Notes: generated from the sequence alone by a model not told the origin. Numbered from the stretch's first letter, positions 9,694 through 17,655 are shown. The stretch: 64,000 nt of DNA from Flavobacterium bizetiae (GCF_902804475.1 NZ_CADCSU010000023.1:1-64000), one strand, 5' to 3'. Translations and numbers: made by a program.

Positions 9694-11050
9694 TTTTAGT
9701 AATAATTATAGGTTTTCTAGGTTCAGCCGGTTTATTCTCATTCGTGTTATTCGAATTGTTCGGTTTATTCGAATTGTTCGGTTTATTCGGCTTGTTATTA
9801 TTATTCGGTTTGTTTCCTTTGTTTGGATTATTCCCTTTATTCTGATTTCCTCCAGCAGGTTTGTTTTGATTTGAAGCTGCCTGAGGTTTGTTTGGAGTTG
9901 CCACAATCGCTGCTTCGGCATTTGGTTTGCGTTTGCGATTTGGTTTTTTCTTCCTTTTTGGCTGATCAAAACGTGTTAAACTTTCCTGACCCATTGCATT
10001 ATTAAAGTCTTTTTCAGGTTCTGAAACTACTTCGATCGCAAAATCTTCAAGAGATGAAACTTTGTTTTTCTGTTTGTTCTCCGCAATAATTTCTTTTACC
10101 TGATCAATTTTTAAAACATGCCAGTTAGCAAAATTATTCGTGTAAGCAAACCACATTAATCCTTTAAAAATATCTTGTTTCTGACAGATTGCATCTCCTT
10201 TTTCAGTCACTAATTTAGTGTCATAATCCGGAAAATCTTTTAATGCATCCATGTAAGTATCAAGCTCGTAGTTCAGGCAACACTTTAATTTTCCGCATTG
10301 TCCTGCCAATTTTTGAGGATTCAGCGAAAGCTGTTGGTAACGTGCCGCTGATGTATTTACACTTCTAAAATCTGTTAACCAGGTAGAGCAGCAAAGTTCT
10401 CTTCCGCAAGATCCAATTCCGCCTAAACGAGCTGCTTCCTGACGGAAACCAACTTGTTTCATTTCTACTCTGGTACTGAATTCTTTAGCAAAATCCTTAA
10501 TTAAAAGTCTAAAATCGACTCTGTCATTTGCCGTGTAATAAAAAGTTGCTTTAGATCCGTCTCCCTGAAATTCGATATCAGAAATTTTCATCTCTAATTT
10601 ATGCTGAATTGCCAATTCACGCGCACGAACTTTCATAGGTTCCTCACGATCACGTGCTACAGACCAGATATCAATATCTTTTTGAGAAGCTTTTCGGTAA
10701 ATTTTAGGTACTTCGTTACTTTCAGGATTTACCCCTTTTTTCTTCATTTGAATTTTAACCAATTCTCCTGTCAAAGTAACAATACCAATATCATGTCCTG
10801 GTGATGCAACAGTTGCTACAATATCACCTATGCTTAATGTTAATTTTTCTGAATTTCTAAAGAATTCTTTACGTCCGTTTTTAAAACGAACCTCAACACA
10901 ATCAAAAATAGCCTCTCCATTAGACGGACTCATGTTCGCGAGCCAGTCAAAAACCGTCAATTTATTGCAGCTATCGGTGCCGCAAGTCCCATTATTTTTA
11001 CAACCCTTTGGTGCGCCACCATCTGAGGTTGAACAACTTGTACATGCCAT
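9677..11050 (-). CDS. ricT: PSP1-domain protein, RicT-like iron-sulfur protein
   Basis: A 457-residue PSP1 domain protein (start taken at ATG 11050, giving MACTSC; an upstream in-frame ATG at 11080 would add ten atypical residues). The RicT-type cluster cysteines are visible in GSCGRELCCSTW and CGKLKCCLNYE. Two additions stand out: a Cys-rich N-terminus (Cys 3, 6, 17, 23, 28) and a C-terminal tail of about 90 residues made almost only of Asn, Lys, Pro and Gly with repeated NKPNN units. In Bacillus RicT joins RicA and RicF in an Fe-S complex acting on mRNA maturation; here partners and role are not established. It overlaps gldH by 17 bases. Confidence 0.85.
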   Translation of the reverse strand: MACTSCSTSDGGAPKGCKNNGTCGTDSCNKLTVFDWLANMSPSNGEAIFDCVEVRFKNGRKEFFRNSEKLTLSIGDIVATVASPGHDIGIVTLTGELVKIQMKKKGVNPESNEVPKIYRKASQKDIDIWSVARDREEPMKVRARELAIQHKLEMKISDIEFQGDGSKATFYYTANDRVDFRLLIKDFAKEFSTRVEMKQVGFRQEAARLGGIGSCGRELCCSTWLTDFRSVNTSAARYQQLSLNPQKLAGQCGKLKCCLNYELDTYMDALKDFPDYDTKLVTEKGDAICQKQDIFKGLMWFAYTNNFANWHVLKIDQVKEIIAENKQKNKVSSLEDFAIEVVSEPEKDFNNAMGQESLTRFDQPKRKKKPNRKRKPNAEAAIVATPNKPQAASNQNKPAGGNQNKGNNPNKGNKPNNNNKPNKPNNSNKPNNSNNTNENKPAEPRKPIIITKNENKK

Positions 11051-11360
11051 AATTATATATGTAGTGTTGCATAAAAGCAACTTAAGTTCATAAACGTTTG
11101 ATCGGTAAAGATAGTATTTTTTTTAGTTTGCTTTTTATGCATTAATACTAATGCTTCGTTAAATACAAAAGCGTGCAATCTTTAAGGCAAAATAAGATTT
11201 TTTTATAACAGTATTAGACTGAATTTCTCAAACGCAAAAAATCTTTTACTTACTATTCTTTTGAGACTTTCCTCTAATAGCACATTTTAGTTATTTTCTT
11301 TACAAAACTAAAAAATTACCTACAGAATACTATATTTACACTTAGTAAATACACGATTAG
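11051..11360. other. Divergent promoter region, no gene
   Basis: About 310 AT-rich bases between the divergent ricT and the unknown exported protein. No coding sequence or strong hairpin was seen. TATCTTTA on the minus strand near 11110-11120 is a one-mismatch match to the TAnnTTTG element for ricT, and TATATTTA near 11330-11337 is similar for the plus strand; both are weak. Confidence 0.35.
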
Positions 11361-12065
11361 ATGAAGTTTTTTTCTATACTTTTTTTCTTAATTTTTAATT
11401 GTTCTTTTGCACAAACAGAAAATGATTCTGTCCAGCATCTCGTTTTTAAAGTCCATTTTCCTCCTGCTTCATTAAGCGTCGAGGATATTGATTTTACTAA
11501 AGAAAAGCCTGAATGCGAATTTGAATTAAAAGGAAAAATTCCGCTAAAATATTCTTTTCGTTTACAAAATGATTCTCTTGTATCGCTTTATCAATTAAAA
11601 AATAAAGAATTTACATTTCAGGAGAATATGAGTTATCAGCCATTTTTTTGGCTTTTTGATAATGATCTTCTTTTTTCAAATTTTAGAATTGTTGATTTTG
11701 ATAATGATGGCGATGAAGACCTCTTGTGTTGGGTTGCTTCAAATGTAAATGGAAATCAATGGACAATCATTTTTATTAATGACCAAAGGCAGCAAAAACT
11801 CGTTAGACTTTACAATACCGCTGACGATACAGATATTTGGAGCAAACCTGAATTTGACAAAGAAAACAATGTTATAAATACAGAACTTTATGGAAGTGCT
11901 TTTGGAGTTTCTGAAGAAGGTAGTTATAAATTACAAGAAGATCTGAGCATTATACCATTAAAAAAACATTACCAGGATCGAACCGGAAAAAAAACATTTG
12001 ATTATGAATATGTGGGGAAAAACAACAAATGGAAATTAAAGTCCAAAACCAAATCAAAAGAATAA
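11361..12065 (+). CDS. Unknown exported protein with a DxDxDG-type calcium motif
   Basis: A 234-residue protein of unknown function. Residues 1-18 form a signal peptide ending in CSFAQ. A DFDNDGDEDLL segment near residue 115 looks like an FG-GAP/EF-hand-like calcium loop, followed by WTIIFIND strands, suggesting a small beta-propeller blade-like fold. It is the first of three plus-strand exported proteins spaced by about 35 bases (next at 12103 and 13185), probably one transcript. The second protein also has a DVNFDGRSD loop, so the pair may be distant relatives. Confidence 0.65.
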   Translation: MKFFSILFFLIFNCSFAQTENDSVQHLVFKVHFPPASLSVEDIDFTKEKPECEFELKGKIPLKYSFRLQNDSLVSLYQLKNKEFTFQENMSYQPFFWLFDNDLLFSNFRIVDFDNDGDEDLLCWVASNVNGNQWTIIFINDQRQQKLVRLYNTADDTDIWSKPEFDKENNVINTELYGSAFGVSEEGSYKLQEDLSIIPLKKHYQDRTGKKTFDYEYVGKNNKWKLKSKTKSKE

Positions 12066-12102
12066 ATAAACATACGCCAAATAATCCCACAAACATCTGA
12101 AC

Positions 12103-13149
12103 ATGAAATCAAAAATTTGCTTTATACTCTTTCTTTTTGCCGAAATATATACCCTACAAGCACAAAAAGCTTTCACAATTAATGATTTCACAAAAGGTTA
12201 TACGTTGTATTTTGCCCAACAAACAGTAAAATCAGAAATAAAAGAATATTACAGGCTGACAGAAAATGAAAGTAAAAAAGTAGTACTGGAATACGGCTCG
12301 AAAGAACTTTCGAAATCTCAAATAAGTAAAACAGCAAAGACAATAGCATTCAAAAGCCTTAAAGATATAAACATCCGTGTACTCGGTGATGTGAATTTTG
12401 ACGGCAGATCCGACATCATTATTTTTGGAACAGCAATTAATGATGACGAAGGCTGCTACACACCGCAACCAAACGTATATATTTTTATTAATACACCAAA
12501 AGGTTATATTCCTAGTGCAAGCATAAGCGATATTTATTATAATGCTTTTTGTGTACGTGGTGGCTCATTTGATATTGACACTAAAAACAAAAGACTTATT
12601 ACCTGGAGCAGTGGCGGAGCTGCACTTCATGCCGGAGCATACTACAGCGTTTCTGGCACCGAAGTAAAACTCCTTTCAGACTTTGAAGAAGATGGTTTTA
12701 CACAAACGCCTTTTTATAAAATAACGGGAAAGAAATGGGAAAACAACAAATATGTTCCTTTTACTTCTTTATCTGTTTATGAACCTAATCTGGATACATT
12801 ACTTGTTTTTGATACCAAAAATGGCAAAGGCCGCATATTATTATTTAAAGCAAATAACGTTTTGTATTATGCTTTTCGACAAAACGACGAATATAAATTT
12901 GTGTCTTTTGCACATCCTTCTACTCCTGAAAAAGCAAGTAAGGCCATATTCAAATTCAGAAAACAAAATACAGGTAATGAATTGGAATTTAATAGTGGAA
13001 ACATAAAATATACCTTATACGAAACATCAAATTCTGTTGGTATTAAAATAAATGTAAACGGAAAAATATCTGACTGGCAAGGTGTAGGTAAAAAAGGAAC
13101 TTTAGCTTCATTATCAAATGCTAAGTTTGTAAATCTTGTTAAAGAATAA
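12103..13149 (+). CDS. Unknown exported protein with DxNxDG loop
   Basis: A 348-residue protein I cannot assign to a named family with confidence. It has a signal peptide (cleavage near LQAQKA, residue 19-21). A VLGDVNFDGRSDIIIFG segment near residues 88-104, followed by a Cys-containing stretch (EGCYTPQPNVYIF) and a second Cys at NAFCVRGG, resembles small exported proteins with a calcium-binding FG-GAP-like motif. The C-terminal third is mostly beta strands. It lies 37 bases after the previous exported protein and 35 bases before a lipoprotein gene. Confidence 0.6.
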   Translation: MKSKICFILFLFAEIYTLQAQKAFTINDFTKGYTLYFAQQTVKSEIKEYYRLTENESKKVVLEYGSKELSKSQISKTAKTIAFKSLKDINIRVLGDVNFDGRSDIIIFGTAINDDEGCYTPQPNVYIFINTPKGYIPSASISDIYYNAFCVRGGSFDIDTKNKRLITWSSGGAALHAGAYYSVSGTEVKLLSDFEEDGFTQTPFYKITGKKWENNKYVPFTSLSVYEPNLDTLLVFDTKNGKGRILLFKANNVLYYAFRQNDEYKFVSFAHPSTPEKASKAIFKFRKQNTGNELEFNSGNIKYTLYETSNSVGIKINVNGKISDWQGVGKKGTLASLSNAKFVNLVKE

Positions 13150-13184
13150 GGATTTAATTCCAGTTAAAATAAAAACATTATTAA

Positions 13185-13679
13185 ATGAAAAAGAATTTAT
13201 TGCTATTATCTCTAATTATGATTATATTTTCTTGTCACAAAACGGAAGTCATAAAAATTGCCATCAAAACCAACAATAAAAAAACTACTACAAAAGACAC
13301 AATTGATCAAGCTCAAAAAGATAAAGTTGATGATACTGTAAATTGTATTGATGTTGTTATAGAAATTTTGACAACTGCTCCTTCTTATGTAGAAGACACA
13401 AAAGGTCTATATGAAGCAGTTGTAAAAAATGGAGGAACTTCTATTGGAATTACAATAGAAGGAAGTCCTAATCCAGAAAGAGATAAAGCCCTTGATTACT
13501 CCAAAAACTATGTATTAAGTCTTCATGAAACTTATCCTGACCGAATGCCTACAATAGCAAGATATACATTTGATCCGTCTAAAAATGAGCTTTATGAATA
13601 TAACACTGCAGAAGATTCTTTAATGCCCATTACTTTTAATAAAGATCTGCTTTTAAAATATCACAAAACTTGCAAATAA
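13185..13679 (+). CDS. Unknown lipoprotein
   Basis: A 164-residue protein with a lipoprotein signal (LIMIIFSC, Cys17) followed by a Lys/Thr-rich linker to about residue 45 and a compact C-terminal domain (VVIEILTTAPSYVEDTKGLYEAVVKNGG) with no recognised catalytic motif. It is the last gene of a three-gene exported-protein stretch and ends at a strong bidirectional terminator. Confidence 0.6.
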   Translation: MKKNLLLLSLIMIIFSCHKTEVIKIAIKTNNKKTTTKDTIDQAQKDKVDDTVNCIDVVIEILTTAPSYVEDTKGLYEAVVKNGGTSIGITIEGSPNPERDKALDYSKNYVLSLHETYPDRMPTIARYTFDPSKNELYEYNTAEDSLMPITFNKDLLLKYHKTCK

Positions 13680-13683
13680 AACA

Positions 13684-13709
13684 AAAGAGCCACAAATATG
13701 TGGCTCTTT
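13684..13709. terminator. Bidirectional terminator
   Basis: AAAGAGCCACA (13684-13694) pairs exactly with TGTGGCTCTTT (13699-13709), an 11 bp stem and 4-base loop between the convergent lipoprotein and ferredoxin genes. Confidence 0.85.
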
Positions 13710-13730
13710 AAATTTATATTAAACAATAAT

Positions 13731-13961
13731 CTACGTTTCCTTAACCGTAATAATCTTCACCGGACAAGCTTTTGCTGCCAGCTCAAAACTTTCAACAATG
13801 GCATGATTATTAGATTTTAAGGTAAAAAATCCTTTTGCATCTTTCGAATGAATCAATACCGATTTCCCGTCTTTTTTAGACATTTGAAAATGTACCGGAT
13901 CCATTTCGACGCAGTAATTACAGCCAATGCATTTATCTCTTTGTAGCGTTACAATAACCAT
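13731..13961 (-). CDS. Single-cluster [4Fe-4S] ferredoxin
   Basis: A 76-residue ferredoxin with DKCIGCNYCVEMDP near the N-terminus (three cysteines, C-x2-C-x2-C) and a fourth in KACPVKI near residue 66, enough for one [4Fe-4S] cluster; the usual second cluster motif is absent. Its start codon shares one base with the stop codon of trhP (TAATG), so it is almost certainly translated with trhP. TrhP-type U32 proteins have conserved cysteines and tRNA hydroxylation by TrhP depends on Fe-S biogenesis in E. coli, so an electron-donor role for TrhP is a reasonable inference. Confidence 0.85.
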   Translation of the reverse strand: MVIVTLQRDKCIGCNYCVEMDPVHFQMSKKDGKSVLIHSKDAKGFFTLKSNNHAIVESFELAAKACPVKIITVKET

Positions 13962-15202
13962 TATGCCTCCACGATTTTATATAATTTGTCCGACATTCTA
14001 ATTCTAAACGGAAGTTTGAAAGTACAATCATCGCCTTTTGTAGCCTTTTCAGAAACCAAATCATTTACCAGCATTTCGTTGATAATCATTTCTTGCGCTC
14101 CTGTACTCGGCCCTGTAACTAAAATTCTATCGCCAATTTTAATGTCGTAAGCTTCAATTTTAAATTGCCCTACTTCTACTTTCGGGAAATAATGTGTTCC
14201 CTTCCCTACGTAAACCTTCTTTTGCGTTGCTGCCGATCCCGGTATATCGCTCCATTCTCCTAATTCCTGCCCTAAATAATATCCTGACCAAAAACCACGA
14301 TTGTAAACTGTGTTTAAGGCTTCCATCCAAACAGCAACTTTTTCTTTAGAAAATGTTTTGTCATAATAGGCATCAATTGCTTCACGATACGTTTTAATAA
14401 CCGTTGCCACATATTCTGGCGCACGACCACGACCTTCTATTTTTAGAACCTGAATTCCAGAATCAATTATCTGATCTAGAAAATCTAGCGTGCATAAATC
14501 TTTAGGTGACATTAAATATTCATTATCAACTTCGATTTCAAAACCAGTTTCCTGATCGATAACGGTATATTTTTTTCGGCAATTTTGCTTGCAAGCACCA
14601 CGATTTGCAGATGAATTATGCGAATGCAAACTCAAATAACATTTTCCTGAAACTGCCATACACAAAGCACCGTGACCAAAAATCTCAATTTCTACTAAAT
14701 TGCCATTCGGACCTTTTATCTGCTCTTTTTCTATTTGATCTGTAATACTTTTTACCTGTCGCAAGCTTAATTCACGGCTTAAAACCATAGTATCTGCAAA
14801 CAAACTATAGAATTTTATGGTTTCGATATTCGTTACATTCAATTGTGTTGAAATATGAACTTCCATACCAATTGTTCTTGCCATTGCAATTACGGCCTGA
14901 TCAGATGCAATTACAGCTGTTATATTGACTTCTTTGGCTTTGTTTAATAATGTTCTTACAACGGACAAGTCATGATCGTAAATAATCGTGTTTAAAGTCA
15001 AATAGCTTCGTACGTTTTTAGCTTCACAACGATTGGCAATTTCCTTTAAATCATCAATAGTAAAATTCACCGTTGAACGCGCGCGCATATTAAGTTGTTC
15101 TACGCCAAAATAAATCGAATCTGCGCCATTATCGAGCGCTGCCTGAAGTGACTCAAAGCTCCCGGCAGGAGCCATAAGTTCAATTTTGTTATTAAATGTC
15201 AT
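13961..15202 (-). CDS. trhP: Peptidase U32 family protein, TrhP-like tRNA uridine-34 hydroxylation enzyme
   Basis: A 413-residue U32-family protein. TIM-barrel-type start LMAPAGSFESLQAALDNGADSIYFG, the U32 signature IFGHGALCMAVSGKCYLS and RGACKQNCR. Four cysteines (181, 188, 204, 208) are likely Fe-S ligands. The C-terminal domain from about residue 328 is the U32 C-terminal beta-barrel. In E. coli and Bacillus the TrhP proteins make 5-hydroxyuridine at tRNA wobble position 34 without oxygen, using prephenate as hydroxyl source. The neighbouring trhO, encoding the oxygen-dependent route to the same base, supports this over the rRNA enzyme RlhA. Despite the family name no protease role is expected. 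It overlaps the ferredoxin gene by one base. Confidence 0.85.
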   Translation of the reverse strand: MTFNNKIELMAPAGSFESLQAALDNGADSIYFGVEQLNMRARSTVNFTIDDLKEIANRCEAKNVRSYLTLNTIIYDHDLSVVRTLLNKAKEVNITAVIASDQAVIAMARTIGMEVHISTQLNVTNIETIKFYSLFADTMVLSRELSLRQVKSITDQIEKEQIKGPNGNLVEIEIFGHGALCMAVSGKCYLSLHSHNSSANRGACKQNCRKKYTVIDQETGFEIEVDNEYLMSPKDLCTLDFLDQIIDSGIQVLKIEGRGRAPEYVATVIKTYREAIDAYYDKTFSKEKVAVWMEALNTVYNRGFWSGYYLGQELGEWSDIPGSAATQKKVYVGKGTHYFPKVEVGQFKIEAYDIKIGDRILVTGPSTGAQEMIINEMLVNDLVSEKATKGDDCTFKLPFRIRMSDKLYKIVEA

Positions 15203-15280
15203 TTTTATTTGTATTGTTTCCTAACGATTGAAATCATTAGTAGTGTTATTGTTGTTGTTGTTGTGGATTTTCTTTTTTTC

Positions 15281-15623
15281 CTGTGGTTGAAACCACAGAC
15301 TATGTTTTTTATTTGCGTATGTTTTATCAATATAGCCTGTGGTTTCAACCACAGGGGAAGTATCGTTGAACATTTTTACAGCTTGTATTCTCGTTGTCGA
15401 TTTTCGTTGCGTTCCTGTGGTTGAAACCACAGGCTATGTTTTTTCTTTGCGCATGTTTTATCAATATAGCCTGTGGTTTCAACCACAGGGAACGTATCAA
15501 TAAACATATCTTATAGCTTGCATTCTCGTTGTCGATTTTCATTGCGTTCCTGCGGTTGAAACCGCAGGCTATGTTTATGCATTGTTCATGTTTTTCCAAT
15601 ATAACCTGTGGTTTCAACCACAG
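15281..15623. repeat. REP/BIME array: six alternating palindromes in three 74 bp units
   Basis: Six copies of an 18-base palindrome CTGTGGTTGAAACCACAG or its complement lie at 15281-15298, 15337-15354, 15415-15432, 15471-15488, 15550-15567 (with CTGCGG variant, compensated in both arms) and 15606-15623. They alternate in orientation (centre GA, TC, GA, TC, GA, TC) and form three head-to-head pairs of exactly 74 bp, at a period of about 134 bp. Each palindrome is followed by a tail beginning (G)GCTAT(G/A)TT. A degenerate copy may lie at about 15221-15240. The array starts 24 bases beyond the stop of the RAYT gene and separates it from trhP. Short ORFs called inside it come only from the repeat. 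Confidence 0.92.
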
Positions 15624-15647
15624 GGAACACACCGTTGAGTTTAGCAA

Positions 15648-16082
15648 TCATTTATTTCCCAATCCATGTAATTTCACAAAATCATCAAATTCATCTTGAC
15701 CATTCTTTTTAAGATGATGGTGTTTTTGATTTTTGATATAATTGAAAACAATATCAAGCTGAGATTCACTAACAGAAAACGCGGCAAAGCCTCTTTGCCA
15801 GGCAAATTTTTCAAGGATAAATTCTCCTTCATTCATAAAATGAGAAGAACTTCCTTTTATTTGCTTTACAATATCTGAGATAGTTTTTTGTGGATTTTGT
15901 AAAAACAGAACATGTACATGATCCGGCATTCCATTAATGATTCTAACAGGGCATCCAAGGTCAGTTAAATCTTGACAAATGAAATCATAGAGTTTTTTCT
16001 CAATTGAATAATCAATTAATTCCTGACGGTTTTTGGTTGCCCAAATTACATGAGTCCATAATTTGGTAAAAGATTGTGACAT
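15648..16082 (-). CDS. rayT: REP-associated tyrosine transposase (Y1/HUH, IS200-like)
   Basis: A 144-residue Y1 transposase. The HUH motif is DHVHVLF (His55, His57) and the catalytic tyrosine is Tyr115 in FNYIKNQKHHH. Such single-strand DNA nucleases process hairpin-forming sequences; RAYTs are the domesticated relatives of IS200 TnpA linked to REP palindromes. Here six palindromes begin 24 bases downstream, which fits a RAYT with its own REP array better than a mobile IS200. It starts 25 bases after the trhO stop and just beyond a 28 bp palindrome, and could be read through from trhO. All catalytic residues are present, so it may be active. It splits what would otherwise be a trhO-trhP pair. 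Confidence 0.88.
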   Translation of the reverse strand: MSQSFTKLWTHVIWATKNRQELIDYSIEKKLYDFICQDLTDLGCPVRIINGMPDHVHVLFLQNPQKTISDIVKQIKGSSSHFMNEGEFILEKFAWQRGFAAFSVSESQLDIVFNYIKNQKHHHLKKNGQDEFDDFVKLHGLGNK

Positions 16083-16086
16083 AAAT

Positions 16087-16114
16087 AAATTAGCATAAAA
16101 TTTTATGCTAATTT
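16087..16114. repeat. Perfect 28 bp palindrome over the trhO stop and before the RAYT start
   Basis: AAATTAGCATAAAA (16087-16100) is followed directly by its exact complement TTTTATGCTAATTT (16101-16114). It covers the trhO stop codon (16108-16110) and ends 4 bases before the RAYT start codon, so in mRNA it would fold over the RAYT translation-initiation region. It could be a terminator or a translation block like the one in IS200. Confidence 0.75.
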
Positions 16115-17466
16115 ACAATTTTATACAATTTATCTGACAAACGAATACGGAAAGGAACTTCAAAAGTAACTCTATCTCCAATTTTAGCAGTAGTGGCTTC
16201 TGCTTCGTTAACGATCATTTTTTCCAGAATTAATTCCTGATTTCCTGTAGTAGGTCCTGAAATTAAGATTTTATCACCGCTGTTTAATTCGTGGTTTTCA
16301 ATAGTAAAGAGACCAACTTGCGCTTTTACATAATAATGTTCTGCTTTACCAAGAAGTACTTTTTTTACTTTTATTTTTTGACGAATATCTAAGGGCTTTT
16401 CGGCTGTAGCCAAAGAAGTATTAGGCAATTCACCAGAATGTTTGAATTTTAAACTATCTGATTTTCCTTTTCTAAAAACCTTGTTTCCAACTTGTTTTCC
16501 GGTCCTTAAACGAACCTGATCAACGAGAGGCATGTGGATAATGTCCAGACATTCTGTAGAACAACAATTTTCCATTGCAGCTTTACATTCATCACATTGA
16601 ATAAACAATAAATGACATCCGTCGTTTTCGCAATTGGTGTGATTATCGCAAGGTTTTCCGCATTGGTGGCATTGAGAGATAATATCTTCGGTAATTCTTT
16701 CACCAAGACGATTATCAAATACAAAGTTTTTACCAATAAATTTGCTTTCCAGACCTTCTGCTTCAATTTGTTTGGCGTAATTAATGATTCCGCCTTCTAA
16801 TTGATAAACATTTTTAAAGCCCTGGTGTTTAAAGTACGCACTCGCTTTTTCGCAACGAATTCCTCCGGTACAATACATTACCAGATTTTTATCTTCTTTA
16901 TGGTTTTGAAGTTGATCGTTGATTATTGGCAAACTCTCTCTAAAAGTTTCAACATCTGGAGTAATTGCGCCTTTAAAATGTCCTACTTCACTTTCGTAGT
17001 GATTTCTAAAATCTACTACAATCGTATTTGGATCGTCTAAAATTTCGTTGAATTCTTTGGCTTTCAAGTGAACGCCAATATTAGTTACATCAAAAGTCTC
17101 ATCATTCAAACCGTCGGCAACGATTTTATCACGAACTTTAATGGTTAATTTTAAAAATGAATGATCATCATGTTCAACCGCTTCATTCAAACGAATGCCT
17201 TTCATGAAATCATATACTTCCAGAGTTGCTCTAAAAGTTTCCAAATTTTCTTCAGGAATACTCATTTGAGCATTTATTCCTTCAGTTGCAACGTAAATTC
17301 GGCCTAAAGCATCGAGCTTATTCCAGGCTACAAATAAATCATCGCGAAATTTTTTGGGATCTTGAATTTTGGCATACGCATAGAAAGACAACGTGAGTCG
17401 TTGTTTACCGGCATCATCGATCATGATGGCTCTTTCTTCTGCGCTTAAAGTGTTATACAGTTGCAT
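16108..17466 (-). CDS. trhO: TrhO, oxygen-dependent tRNA uridine-34 hydroxylase, with extra U32-type C-terminal domain
   Basis: Residues 1 to about 350 match TrhO (YceA/UPF0176): an N-terminal acylphosphatase-like domain (LTLSFYAYAKI, GRIYVATEGINAQMS), a rhodanese domain with the catalytic loop CTGGIRCEK (Cys199), and a Cys-rich zinc region (CHQCGKPCDNHTNCENDGCHLLFIQC, residues 266-291). E. coli TrhO ends near residue 350. Here about 90 residues follow (366-452) that closely match the last 85 residues of the nearby TrhP, ending in the shared motif PFRIRxSDKLYKIV. TrhO converts U34 to 5-hydroxyuridine with molecular oxygen. The extra domain is unexpected and may bind tRNA; that is inference. 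It is followed by the RAYT gene and the REP array. Confidence 0.9.
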   Translation of the reverse strand: MQLYNTLSAEERAIMIDDAGKQRLTLSFYAYAKIQDPKKFRDDLFVAWNKLDALGRIYVATEGINAQMSIPEENLETFRATLEVYDFMKGIRLNEAVEHDDHSFLKLTIKVRDKIVADGLNDETFDVTNIGVHLKAKEFNEILDDPNTIVVDFRNHYESEVGHFKGAITPDVETFRESLPIINDQLQNHKEDKNLVMYCTGGIRCEKASAYFKHQGFKNVYQLEGGIINYAKQIEAEGLESKFIGKNFVFDNRLGERITEDIISQCHQCGKPCDNHTNCENDGCHLLFIQCDECKAAMENCCSTECLDIIHMPLVDQVRLRTGKQVGNKVFRKGKSDSLKFKHSGELPNTSLATAEKPLDIRQKIKVKKVLLGKAEHYYVKAQVGLFTIENHELNSGDKILISGPTTGNQELILEKMIVNEAEATTAKIGDRVTFEVPFRIRLSDKLYKIVN

Positions 17467-17585
17467 GCTATAAACAGTTTTTAAGTTTAGAAATTATTTT
17501 TTTGAGCGGCAAAGGTAGAGAAAAAGGTTCAAAAAGACAAAGGTTTTGTCAGGTTGAAAGGTTTTGAGATACTTTATAAAAACAA

Positions 17586-17613
17586 AAAAGCATCAGCCGC
17601 GGCTGATGCTTTT
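17586..17613 (-). terminator. Intrinsic terminator after the bacilliredoxin gene
   Basis: A perfect 28 bp palindrome (left arm AAAAGCATCAGCCG, right arm CGGCTGATGCTTTT) with flanking A- and T-runs, 43 bases beyond the stop of the minus-strand gene. Confidence 0.8.
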
Positions 17614-17655
17614 AAAATCTTTGTACCTCTGTACCTTTGTTACTTTGAACCTGAA

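Noticed and set aside
9503..9874. Plus-strand ORFs opposite ricT and gldH
   Set aside because: They are built of FIRIVRFIRL repeats from the complementary strand of the Asn/Lys/Pro repeat and overlap two convincing genes.
13961..15202. Collagenase-type peptidase function for the U32 protein
   Set aside because: The Cys pattern, the ferredoxin overlap and the neighbouring trhO point to tRNA hydroxylation; no protease motif is visible.
15281..15623. CRISPR array
   Set aside because: Repeats are palindromes in alternating orientation, the spacers are themselves repeated at a fixed 74/134 bp layout, and no cas genes are present.
15209..15647. Several short ORFs on both strands inside the palindrome array
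   Set aside because: Their peptides repeat the palindrome in translation (CGFNHR-, SLWLKPQ-like) and appear on both strands, so they are products of the repeat, not genes.
15648..16082. Complete mobile IS200 element
   Set aside because: No matching element ends were found around the gene; the palindromes lie on one side only in a BIME layout, which fits a RAYT better.
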